A stretch of DNA of 7,414 nucleotides from Candidatus Hydrothermarchaeota archaeon (GTDB lineage: Archaea > Hydrothermarchaeota > Hydrothermarchaeia > Hydrothermarchaeales > WAQR01), in NCBI GenBank assembly GCA_015520145.1, contig WAQR01000257.1, positions 1-7,414 of the forward strand, read 5' to 3'. Every line of letters starts with the position of its first letter. Within the stretch, counting starts at the first letter, position 1. Below, piece by piece: positions 1 to 5,721 of this stretch. The position numbers and the translations under genes were made by a program. The notes beneath the pieces are model-generated. The model made no database searches, was not told where the DNA came from, and was given only the letters and a program-made list of their open reading frames with translations.

Positions 1-502
1 ATCCCACAGCATCAAGCTTCAGGTCGTCAAGTTTTCTCTTTTTTATTGCCCGAAACCCTGACTGGGGGTCTGTTATTTTCCTTCCTGTGAGTATGCTCAA
101 TATAAAAGATACTATCTTATTTGAGATACAGTTGGCGGTGGGCATATTTTTCCTGGCATTGTCGCTATAAAATCTGCTTCCTATGCAGAGGTCATTCCCT
201 TCCTCAATGCAGGTGATGAGAGCAGGGATCTCAGAAGGGTCGTGCTGCAGGTCGCCGTCAATGAAGATGATTATATCCGCACCCTCACATGCCCTGATTC
301 CGCTCTTCATTGCATGGGCCTTGCCCAGATTTTTTGGATGGACGATTACCTCGGCAGGCGTTTTCATTGCCTCGTTTGCTGTATTATCTGTAGACCCGTC
401 ATCCACCACTATTACCTTGTCTACAAACTTGCCTGCCTTTTCTGCAACCTCTCTAACTGTTCTTTCTTCATTATAAGCAGGGATGATAACAGCAGTTTTC
501 AT
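1..502 (-). CDS. Family-2 glycosyltransferase, DPM1-like (partial, C-terminus beyond window)
   Basis: The first 167 residues are present and the stop lies outside the window. The protein begins MKTAVIIPAYNEE, the usual GT-A opening. It carries VVDDGSTDNT (about residues 32-41, nucleotide-sugar binding), NLGKAHAMKSG (58-68), the metal-binding DGDLQHDP (82-89) and DPQSGFRAIKK (145-155). These are typical of the dolichyl-/polyprenyl-phosphate sugar transferase branch of GT2, which moves a sugar from a nucleotide donor to a lipid phosphate or glycan on the cytoplasmic face of the membrane. The donor and acceptor cannot be read from the sequence. No membrane segment is seen in the visible part. 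The ATG at 502 is chosen because the GT-A fold starts at once and a TATA box lies about 26 bp upstream, which suggests a leaderless transcript. It is divergent from pyrC with no obvious functional link. Confidence 0.9.
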   Translation of the reverse strand, partial: MKTAVIIPAYNEERTVREVAEKAGKFVDKVIVVDDGSTDNTANEAMKTPAEVIVHPKNLGKAHAMKSGIRACEGADIIIFIDGDLQHDPSEIPALITCIEEGNDLCIGSRFYSDNARKNMPTANCISNKIVSFILSILTGRKITDPQSGFRAIKKRKLDDLKLDAVG

Positions 503-523
503 GATGAAAAGTAGGTGGTGTGA

Positions 524-532
524 TATATAAAT
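524..532 (-). promoter_or_regulatory. TATA box of the glycosyltransferase gene
   Basis: Read on the minus strand the site is ATTTATATA, centred about 26 bp before the ATG at 502. That is the archaeal TBP-site to start distance, and no Shine-Dalgarno sequence is seen between them. This suggests a leaderless mRNA starting at or next to the ATG. Confidence 0.6.
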
Positions 533-550
533 CTAATCAGGGTGTGCAGT

Positions 551-614
551 GAGGGGGAGCAGGAGGAGGAGAAGTAAGAGAAGTAAGAGGAGGAGAAGGA
601 GAAGCAGGTGAGGA
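551..614. repeat. Purine-rich tract with an exact 9-bp tandem repeat
   Basis: Almost every base on the plus strand is A or G; only five pyrimidines occur (560, 575, 584, 605, 609). Inside it GAAGTAAGA is repeated exactly at 571-579 and 580-588, and GGAG/GAAG units recur around it. It lies between the two divergent TATA boxes of the glycosyltransferase and pyrC genes. It may be a slippage-prone simple sequence or act in upstream promoter architecture; nothing in it looks coding. Confidence 0.6.
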
Positions 615-625
615 TTGCCAGAGAA

Positions 626-634
626 TTTTTATAT
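626..634 (+). promoter_or_regulatory. TATA box of pyrC
   Basis: TTTTTATAT lies about 30 bp before the ATG at 660, with a purine-rich stretch just upstream where a BRE would be. Transcription would begin near 655-660, making the mRNA leaderless or nearly so. The box lies inside the longer reading frame that could begin at TTG 615, which argues against that longer start. Confidence 0.6.
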
Positions 635-659
635 GCCACATGTCCTATACCTAATCCTC

Positions 660-1955
660 ATGCTCTTGAAAAACTGTAAGATTATATCCAGGGAAGGGAT
701 GACAGCCGCGGATATCCTAATCGAAGGGGAGAAGATTAAGAAGATAGGGAAGGACATCAAAAGGAACGGACTTAAGGGCGAGGATGTCATCAATGTAAAA
801 AACCTGCCGGTAATCCCGGGACTTATAGACGCACATGTCCATATGCGTGATTTTAAAGAGAGTTTTAAAGAAGATTTCTTTACAGGTACAAAAGCAGCCA
901 TTGCAGGCGGGTTTACAACCATAATCGACATGCCGAACACAAACCCGCCTGTCACTGACAAAAAGACGTTTGACGACAGGATAGCTACAGCTGAGAGGAA
1001 GGCTGTTGTGGACTTCTGTCTAAATTTCGGGATAAAAGACGGCAACCTGGAAATGATATCAAAAGTAAATCCTGCATCTTTTAAGATCTATATGGACGGT
1101 TCTCTTGGCAGGGTTGGTGATGATACCCTGGAACATGCTGTCAGAAGCGGGCGGGTGGCAGTGCACCCTGAAGATGCCGGCATAATCGAGAGGAATCTAA
1201 AGTATCTAAATGATAGGGAGGACTTCCTGTTCCACGGGAACATCAGAGAGCCCAAAGCAGAGGAAGTTGCAGTAAAAAAGGCCTCCATGCTTGCAAAAAA
1301 ATACAAAAAGTCGGTACATCTCTGCCACATAAGCTATCGAAAATCGCTAAATTACCTAAACGAATATACCACGTCAGAGGTAACCCCCCACCACCTGCTT
1401 TTGACCGAGTCAGATTTAAAGGAAAAGGAAGGTTTTGCAAAGACCAATCCCCCAATCAGATCACCTCTGGATTTGAGGGCGTTGTGGACAGCTCTAAAGG
1501 CTGGTAGAATCGATATTATTGCAAGCGACCATGCGCCACATACAGTCTCTGAAAAAGAGGAGGATATGCCGGAATGCCCGTCAGGTATCCCGAATCTGGA
1601 CGTGACATTAAAGCTCATGCTGACCCTTGTAAACAGGAGGACGCTATCCTTAACCGATATAGTCAGACTCATGGCCAAAAACCCTGCAAGGATCTTCAAA
1701 ATAAAAGGTAAAGGCGAAATCAGGGAAGGGATGGATGCCGACATTGTTATACTGGATATGAAAGAGAAAGGAAAAATCGAGGCAGACGAGTTCTATTCAA
1801 AGGCAAAATACTCGCCGTTTGAAGGATGGAAGACCACAGGAGGAGTAAGACAGGTCATACTCAGGGGAACTCTGGCATTTGACGACGGCGAGATAATCAT
1901 AAATAAAGGTTCTGGTAGGTACATGGAGATCGAGGGGGTTGAAGGAGATACTTAG
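660..1955 (+). CDS. pyrC: Dihydroorotase, type I (pyrimidine biosynthesis)
   Basis: This cytosolic zinc amidohydrolase interconverts N-carbamoyl-L-aspartate and dihydroorotate, the third step of de novo UMP synthesis. The protein has 431 residues, normal for the class. Visible motifs are IDAHVHMRD (metal ligands H59 and H61, substrate-binding R63), MPNTNPP (about 91-97), the lysine expected to be carboxylated in FKIYMDG (K142), VAVHPED (H169), HLCHIS (H220, H223), SEVTPHH, and ASDHAPH with the catalytic metal-ligand aspartate D290. PSGIPNLD and the C-terminal SPFEGWKTTGG also fit archaeal PyrC. The usual Pro-Gly after HxHxR is replaced by Phe-Lys. The start is placed at ATG 660 (MLLKNCKII) because the frame can be extended to TTG 615 only by reading through the TATA box, and the extra 15 residues do not look like a family N-terminus. 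No other pyr gene is adjacent. Confidence 0.93.
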   Translation: MLLKNCKIISREGMTAADILIEGEKIKKIGKDIKRNGLKGEDVINVKNLPVIPGLIDAHVHMRDFKESFKEDFFTGTKAAIAGGFTTIIDMPNTNPPVTDKKTFDDRIATAERKAVVDFCLNFGIKDGNLEMISKVNPASFKIYMDGSLGRVGDDTLEHAVRSGRVAVHPEDAGIIERNLKYLNDREDFLFHGNIREPKAEEVAVKKASMLAKKYKKSVHLCHISYRKSLNYLNEYTTSEVTPHHLLLTESDLKEKEGFAKTNPPIRSPLDLRALWTALKAGRIDIIASDHAPHTVSEKEEDMPECPSGIPNLDVTLKLMLTLVNRRTLSLTDIVRLMAKNPARIFKIKGKGEIREGMDADIVILDMKEKGKIEADEFYSKAKYSPFEGWKTTGGVRQVILRGTLAFDDGEIIINKGSGRYMEIEGVEGDT

Positions 1956-2003
1956 AAAATAATTTATAGTAGAGGCGATATAATTATTGAAAAAGTAAAA
2001 GAG

Positions 2004-2034
2004 ATATCAAGATAATATTAATATAATATCAAGA
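2004..2034 (+). promoter_or_regulatory. Promoter of the small membrane-protein cassette, with flanking direct repeats
   Basis: A TATA-like TTAATATAA (2018-2026) predicts a transcription start near 2048, giving a leader of about 22 nt that contains a GGAG Shine-Dalgarno sequence (2057-2060) ahead of the ATG at 2071. The 9-mer ATATCAAGA occurs at 2004-2012 and again at 2026-2034, on each side of the TATA box, 22 bp apart (about two helical turns, so the same DNA face). This could be an operator, but the region is very AT-rich and repeats arise there by chance. Confidence 0.45.
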
Positions 2035-2070
2035 ATGATACAAAAATAGGGAGAGGGGAGCTTTTGTAAC

Positions 2071-2373
2071 ATGACCTCGGGGATACGGATTTCTGGAGTG
2101 ATGCTCCATGTATACATTGACTTCATTGTAGCCTTTACAGCGTTTTATATCGCCAGGATGTACTGGCCAGGTAGATTTGGAGGTCTGTTTGTGTTTCTGG
2201 GATTGAGCGGACTTTTTAGCGCATTTATCTGTCTGACAGCCAGTACACATAAAATGATGTGGTTTGCTGATGCTGTGGAAGGTATTATTATCCTGTTGTT
2301 CATTGGAGGGATGATACACTTTATGATAAAATATAAAAAAGTACTCTTGCCAGTCATGAAGAGGCTTAAGTGA
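2071..2373 (+). CDS. Small three-helix membrane protein, paralog 1
   Basis: I do not recognise this 100-residue protein. It has three predicted membrane segments (about residues 9-30, 38-57 and 63-86), a YWPGRFG loop (31-37) after the first, and a basic C-terminus ending KRLK. The positive-inside rule suggests the N-terminus outside and the C-terminus in the cytoplasm. Polar residues kept in both copies sit in or at the helices: H13, Y15, D17 in helix 1 and D67, H83 in helix 3. The next gene is a tandem paralog identical at about two thirds of positions, with 16 bp between them. The start has GGAG 10 bp upstream and its own TATA box. No signal peptide cleavage site, transport motif or enzyme motif is evident. 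The preserved identity of the pair along their full length shows that both are real genes. Confidence 0.8.
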   Translation: MTSGIRISGVMLHVYIDFIVAFTAFYIARMYWPGRFGGLFVFLGLSGLFSAFICLTASTHKMMWFADAVEGIIILLFIGGMIHFMIKYKKVLLPVMKRLK

Positions 2374-2389
2374 GGGGGTTATATATAAG

Positions 2390-2689
2390 ATGAGTTCAGG
2401 GCCATTGATCTTTGGGGTGATGATTCACGGATACATTGACATTATTGTTGCCCTTACATCATTCTATGTTGCCTGGATATACTGGCCCGGTAGATTCGGG
2501 CGCCTGTTTGTATTGCTTGGGTTAAGCAGCCTTTTTAGGGCGTTTATCTGTATCACCTGTCCGTCTAGACTGATGTGGCTTGCTGATACTGTGCAGGGTA
2601 TCATTCTCCTGTTATTCGTGAGCGGGATGGCGCATTTTGTGATAAAACATAAATCAGTGCTTTTGCCAGTCATAAAAAGGCTTAAGTGA
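2390..2689 (+). CDS. Small three-helix membrane protein, paralog 2
   Basis: This 99-residue protein aligns from end to end with the preceding one, with a single one-residue gap in the loop between helices 2 and 3. About 66 positions are identical by hand alignment. Shared features are the HxYID of helix 1, YWPGRFG (31-37), LFxAFIC in helix 2, MWxADxVxGII in helix 3 and the C-terminal LLPVxKRLK. Differences are mostly hydrophobic swaps, as in genes under purifying selection after tandem duplication. It follows paralog 1 by 16 bp, with a GAGGGGG stretch as a possible ribosome binding site. The two are probably co-transcribed and could form a heteromer. The function is unknown. Confidence 0.8.
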   Translation: MSSGPLIFGVMIHGYIDIIVALTSFYVAWIYWPGRFGRLFVLLGLSSLFRAFICITCPSRLMWLADTVQGIILLLFVSGMAHFVIKHKSVLLPVIKRLK

Positions 2690-2759
2690 GAGGGGATTAC
2701 AGACGAAAGAAACCAACAATAAAAATAAAATAGAACTGACACAAGAAGAGCAGACAAAA

Positions 2760-3203
2760 GTGCTCCAGCTTAAGATAGTGTTTTTTCTCAGTGCACTAAC
2801 CGAGACATTCAAGGGTTTGCGGAGGATGGTAGGCAAAAACGGCGCGAAAGCCGTAATTCAAGTCGCATCAAGAGACTTTGGGAGGTATCTCCCTGAGTAT
2901 ATTTCGACGTCCTTTGATATTGAATGGGATGCAGAAAAATACAAAGATATCTATGTCGGGAAATTTTTAGAAGGACTGGGTGCCAGGCCAGAACTGGTGG
3001 AGATAGGTCCAAAAAGGATCGTGCTCCGCCAGCACACGTGTCCGATTATGAAATTCGCAACAGAGGAAGACCTGCTGTGTACGTTCTGCGAGAAATACGA
3101 AGGACGGGTCTTACAGGAGATACTGGAAAAAGACTTCAAAACCAGGCTTACATCCAGATACATCGACGAAAAGAAATACTGTGAGTTTGTCGCAGAGAGA
3201 TAA
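2760..3203 (+). CDS. Cytosolic protein with Cys-rich ATC-hydrolase/V4R-like C-terminal half
   Basis: The protein has 147 residues from GTG 2760 and no membrane segment. The C-terminal half holds HTCPIMKFA (92-100), LLCTFCEKYEG (105-115) and KYCEFVAE (139-146), so the four cysteines are C94, C107, C110 and C141. A CP, then LCxxC, then a final CxF near the C-terminus resembles the L-2-amino-thiazoline-4-carboxylate hydrolase-like and V4R small-molecule-binding families; this is pattern recall, not an alignment. The N-terminal part has a helical stretch ending GLRRMVGKNGAKAV. The start is uncertain. The frame is open back to 2676 but contains no ATG, GTG or TTG before 2760. An in-frame ACG at 2703 sits 7 bp after GAGGGG and would add 19 polar residues. 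It lies downstream of the two membrane paralogs and is probably in their operon. It ends 16 bp from the end of convergent ftsY. Confidence 0.75.
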   Translation: MLQLKIVFFLSALTETFKGLRRMVGKNGAKAVIQVASRDFGRYLPEYISTSFDIEWDAEKYKDIYVGKFLEGLGARPELVEIGPKRIVLRQHTCPIMKFATEEDLLCTFCEKYEGRVLQEILEKDFKTRLTSRYIDEKKYCEFVAER

Positions 3204-3214
3204 CAGAGAGATAA
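3193..3214. repeat. Exact 11-bp tandem duplication at a stop codon
   Basis: CAGAGAGATAA occurs twice in a row (3193-3203 and 3204-3214). The first copy supplies the TAA stop of the upstream gene and the second lies in the 16-bp gap before the ftsY stop. Read on the minus strand it is a pyrimidine-rich stretch just past the end of ftsY. There is no T-run long enough to call a terminator with confidence. Confidence 0.7.
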
Positions 3215-3219
3215 ATGGC

Positions 3220-4125
3220 CTACTGCCCGATTAGCCTGTCTATAAACCAGTCTGGATCAAATTCCACCAGGTCGCCGTACTCCTGGCCTGTACCCAGGAA
3301 GTATATCGGCTTATTTATTATATATGCAATTGAAATCGCTGACCCGCCCTTGGCATCGGCATCGGCCTTTGTAAGTATGATTCCGTCAATCTTTACTGCG
3401 TCGTTAAATCTCTTTGCCTGTTCTACAGCCGAATTCCCTGTAAGTGCATCTCCGACAAACAGTACCAGATCGGGTTTTGCTACTCTCATAATCTTTTTCA
3501 TCTCGTCCATGAGATTTGTATTGGTCTCCATCCTCCCGGCAGTATCTATAAGTACTGCATCCTTCCCCTTGGCCCTTGCATGTTCTACCGCATCGAACGC
3601 CACTGCCGCGCAATCTGCCCCTTTCTCGTGTCTTATCATCCTCACATCCAGGTTCTCGGCATGTCTTTCCAGCTGTTCGATTGCGCCGGCTCTAAAAGTG
3701 TCACTTGCTGCTATAACGCATGAGAATCCTTTTTTCTTTAAAAGATATGCAACCTTTGCAACAGTCGTGGTTTTACCTGTCCCGTTAACACCTACAAACA
3801 TGATTACATAAGGTCTTTTTTTTGAAATCTGTTCCTCGAGAGGTTCTGCTTTCTTAGATAGGATCTCTTTTAGTGATTTCTTAATCGAATCCCTTACTAG
3901 CCTGTCAATCCCACCTCTCTTAACACTCGTGCCGCAGAGCTCCTTTTTAAGGTCACCTGTAATCTTCTCTGAAACCTCCAAAGCCACATCACTTTCAAGG
4001 AGAGCGGTCTCGAATTCAAAGAATATGTTTAAAAGCTTCTTCTCATCTAGAATCGTCTCTCCTCTTACCAGGGCCTTTGTTGTATCTGCGATCTTTCTCC
4101 TAATAGATGTAAAAGACGTAAACAA
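3220..4125 (-). CDS. ftsY: FtsY, signal recognition particle receptor GTPase
   Basis: FtsY is the SRP receptor. It docks the SRP-ribosome complex at the membrane and pairs its GTPase with that of SRP54. The 301-residue protein has a helical N domain (about 1-100) with no long acidic A domain, as is usual in archaea. The G domain has GVNGTGKTTT (112-121, P-loop), DTFRAGAIEQL (142-152), DTAGRMETN (194-202), TKADADAKGG (252-261) and GTGQEYGDL (278-286). The family signature of FtsY rather than Ffh is GVNGTGKT and the absence of an M domain. The start is TTG at 4125, two bases after the pfdA stop. No ATG or GTG lies near the N-terminus, and MFTSFTSIRRKI fits the family. Translational coupling with pfdA is likely. 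It is the last gene of the leftward block and is convergent with the gene ending at 3203. Confidence 0.95.
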   Translation of the reverse strand: MFTSFTSIRRKIADTTKALVRGETILDEKKLLNIFFEFETALLESDVALEVSEKITGDLKKELCGTSVKRGGIDRLVRDSIKKSLKEILSKKAEPLEEQISKKRPYVIMFVGVNGTGKTTTVAKVAYLLKKKGFSCVIAASDTFRAGAIEQLERHAENLDVRMIRHEKGADCAAVAFDAVEHARAKGKDAVLIDTAGRMETNTNLMDEMKKIMRVAKPDLVLFVGDALTGNSAVEQAKRFNDAVKIDGIILTKADADAKGGSAISIAYIINKPIYFLGTGQEYGDLVEFDPDWFIDRLIGQ

Positions 4126-4127
4126 AC

Positions 4128-4544
4128 CTACTCATCTCTTTGCATCTTTGAGACAATACTGTTAACTCTCGGCTCGAGTTCTCTTATCCTATTTAAGATG
4201 TCCTGGAGTCTTTGCATATGCTCGGCCTTCACATCTTCCAGTTCTTTTATCCGTTTTTTTAGGGCGTCTCTTGCATCCGGCAGGGTCTTTTTAACAGCTA
4301 TGTTTGACCCGATATTGACAATGATATTCTCATTATCGATAATCTTAGCCTTCACAAAAGACCCCCCACCGATGGGGACAAGTGCCTCGTTGTCCTTATT
4401 TATCTCTTTGAACTGGTCAAGACTTGCCTCGACCAGCCCGAGTTCAGTGAGATTTGAGTTTATTAATTCGATGTTCTTACCATACGCTTCTAACTGGCCC
4501 TGGTAATGTTCGTATTCTTGCAATATCTTCTGCTCATCTTCCAT
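4128..4544 (-). CDS. pfdA: Prefoldin subunit alpha
   Basis: The alpha subunit of the hexameric archaeal prefoldin (two alpha and four beta), a cytosolic holdase that passes unfolded proteins to the thermosome. Its 138 residues show the expected pattern: an N-terminal coiled coil (about 1-50), a beta-hairpin core with ALVPIGGGSFVKAKI (54-68) and IIVNIGSNIAVKKTL (74-88), and a C-terminal coiled coil (about 89-138). The ATG has AAGGAGTGA just upstream; this Shine-Dalgarno sequence overlaps the rpl18a stop codon, so the two genes are tightly linked. The rpl18a-pfdA-ftsY order is widespread in Euryarchaeota. The beta subunit gene is not in the window. Confidence 0.93.
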   Translation of the reverse strand: MEDEQKILQEYEHYQGQLEAYGKNIELINSNLTELGLVEASLDQFKEINKDNEALVPIGGGSFVKAKIIDNENIIVNIGSNIAVKKTLPDARDALKKRIKELEDVKAEHMQRLQDILNRIRELEPRVNSIVSKMQRDE

Positions 4545-4551
4545 TGCCCTG

Positions 4552-4782
4552 TCACTCCTTTGGTGGTTCTGCTACATCAGTATTTTCTGTCTTTTCTATC
4601 TCCTCTATTTCTTCTATCTCCTGGATATCCACCTTTCTCCTCGGGGTCCTGTGTTTGCTTCCAAATTCCGAATAGAGAAATTCCCTGACGTGGTTCTCAT
4701 TTTCAGCCCTTACCTCTTTTACAAACGGCTGCATTGCCCCGCCCATCAAAAACTTTCCTCGTGCACGATAAACCTTGGTCAT
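4552..4782 (-). CDS. rpl18a: 50S ribosomal protein L18Ae (LX)
   Basis: This small protein of the archaeal large ribosomal subunit has 76 residues. The N-terminal part matches the family well: KVYRARGKFLMGGAMQPFVK, then EVRAENENHVREFLYSEFGS and KHRTPRR, a compact beta-alpha fold. From about residue 52 comes an acidic tail containing EIEEIEEIEKTE, encoded by imperfect 9-bp repeats, and ending AEPPKE; this tail is probably disordered. The ATG at 4782 has a GGAG 9 bp upstream. Seven bases separate it from pfdA. In many euryarchaea this gene follows tif6, rpl31e and rpl39e, whereas here speB lies upstream. A separate promoter is likely because a TATA-like site lies at 4836-4844. Confidence 0.92.
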   Translation of the reverse strand: MTKVYRARGKFLMGGAMQPFVKEVRAENENHVREFLYSEFGSKHRTPRRKVDIQEIEEIEEIEKTENTDVAEPPKE

Positions 4783-4811
4783 TTTTATCTTCTCCTTCTT
4801 CTCCTTTATGA

Positions 4812-4846
4812 TTCATGGATAGGTTCATGGATAATATTATTTAAAC
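4812..4846 (-). promoter_or_regulatory. Promoter region of rpl18a-pfdA-ftsY with a 12-bp-period direct repeat
   Basis: On the minus strand TTTAAATAA (4844-4836) is a TATA candidate that overlaps the speB stop codon. It predicts a transcription start near 4812-4816, leaving a leader of about 30 nt with the rpl18a ribosome binding site. Between the box and the predicted start, TATCCATGAA is repeated with a 12-bp period (4833-4824 and 4821-4812). This placement would suit an operator overlapping the initiation site, or the repeat may be a neutral microduplication. Confidence 0.4.
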
Positions 4847-5721
4847 TTATGGTGTGTACTTTTTGGTGTGTACTTTTTCTCGTTCTTAATGATTATCTTA
4901 TAGATTACCATGGCAGCAAGGATAGGGGTATATGAATCATATACAGGCGTGACCTCTGTTATATCAAATCCAACAAGGTTTATATTTTTAAAGAAATCCA
5001 GTTTGACAAAGTCTTCATAAAGGAACCCCGGCGGTACAGGGTTGCAGACCCCACTCGCCTCCTTCGGGTCAAATGCGTCCATGTCGATTGAAAGATAAAC
5101 ATCCCTGCCGTTTGTCATTTCATCAATCATTTTAGAGAGGTCCTTGATGTTCTCAATGTCCTTGAATTTAATATATCTAAGTCCAAGTTCCCCTGCATCG
5201 TCAAGCTCCTCTCTGGAAGCACTCCTCACCCCGACAGCAAGTACATTGTCACATCCAACAATCTCAGAAATCCGCCTCGTTACACATGCATGTGAGAATC
5301 TGTTTCCTATATAATCGTCCCTGAAATCCAGGTGCGCATCGAAGACCAGAAAAAACGGTTTTTTTTCATAAGCTTCCAGGATACTGTAAGAAATCGTATG
5401 CTCGCCACCTATGCCAATCGGGATGACCCCTTTTGAGATGATCTCTTTTACAGATTCCCTTATCCTCCTTGAGGTCTCTTCGAAGCACCCAAAAGAGATA
5501 TCGATATTTCCGCAGTCACAGATATCCACGTTCAGGAGGTCGAACTCCTCTTCCATATCATAGTCTTCTATCTCCATTGAGGATTCCCTAATCTCGTTTG
5601 GAGCATATCTCGAGCCACCGCTATAGCTCTCGCTGGCATCATATGGGATACCCAGGACCGCATATTTTGCGTCTTCTAGTAAGGTTTCACTCCTTGCAAA
5701 GTTAAATGGATACGTGAACAA
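4837..5721 (-). CDS. speB: Agmatinase-family ureohydrolase
   Basis: This is a cytosolic manganese ureohydrolase. Agmatinase turns agmatine into putrescine and urea in the arginine decarboxylase route to polyamines; some archaeal members act on aminopropylagmatine instead. The 294-residue protein has GGEHT (105-109, ligand H108), DAHLDFRDD (128-136, ligands D128, H130, D132), SHACVTRRI (143-151), SIDMDAFDP (211-219, ligands D213, D215), NPVPPGF (227-233) and GFDITEVTP (251-259), so all metal ligands are present. The start is TTG at 5721 after GGTAGG; an in-frame stop lies three codons upstream and no ATG is near. The gene sits 57 bp after eif5A. This pairing suggests polyamine supply for eIF5A hypusination. 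The last eight residues (KSTHHKFK) exist because of a 14-bp duplication at the 3' end. Confidence 0.92.
   Translation of the reverse strand: MFTYPFNFARSETLLEDAKYAVLGIPYDASESYSGGSRYAPNEIRESSMEIEDYDMEEEFDLLNVDICDCGNIDISFGCFEETSRRIRESVKEIISKGVIPIGIGGEHTISYSILEAYEKKPFFLVFDAHLDFRDDYIGNRFSHACVTRRISEIVGCDNVLAVGVRSASREELDDAGELGLRYIKFKDIENIKDLSKMIDEMTNGRDVYLSIDMDAFDPKEASGVCNPVPPGFLYEDFVKLDFFKNINLVGFDITEVTPVYDSYTPILAAMVIYKIIIKNEKKYTPKSTHHKFK
4851..4878. repeat. Exact 14-bp tandem duplication in the 3' end of speB
   Basis: GGTGTGTACTTTTT is present twice in direct succession (4851-4864, 4865-4878). Fourteen is not a multiple of three. With a single copy, the minus-strand frame would read EKKYTP and then TAA; with two copies that stop is out of frame and the protein continues for eight residues to the TAA at 4839-4837. 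Confidence 0.8.

Noticed and set aside
242..514. Plus-strand open frames over the first 500 bases
   Set aside because: They lie antisense to a clear GT2 protein with complete motifs, and their translations show no family signature.
2379..2387. TATATATAA before the second membrane gene as its own promoter
   Set aside because: Transcription from it would begin near 2410, after the ATG at 2390 and not at the next ATG (2420). It is more likely a chance AT-rich spacer within an operon.
2071..2689. Heme b binding by H13 and H83 of the small membrane proteins
   Set aside because: Helices 1 and 3 run in the same direction, and the two His residues lie at opposite ends, hence on opposite sides of the membrane; they could not ligate one heme within a monomer.
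2640..2700. Frameshift fusion of the second membrane protein with the following soluble protein
   Set aside because: The soluble protein's frame has stops at 2640-2645 and 2673-2675, and there is no slippery run at the short overlap; the paralog pair ends at the same KRLK, so the stop is natural.
3193..3219. Bidirectional terminator between the convergent genes
   Set aside because: No hairpin and no T-run of useful length is visible on either strand in or near the 16-bp gap.
3215..3811. A 198-residue plus-strand open frame opposite ftsY
   Set aside because: It is the antisense shadow of the FtsY G domain, whose five GTPase motifs are intact; the Ser/Ala/Phe-rich product is typical of a shadow frame.
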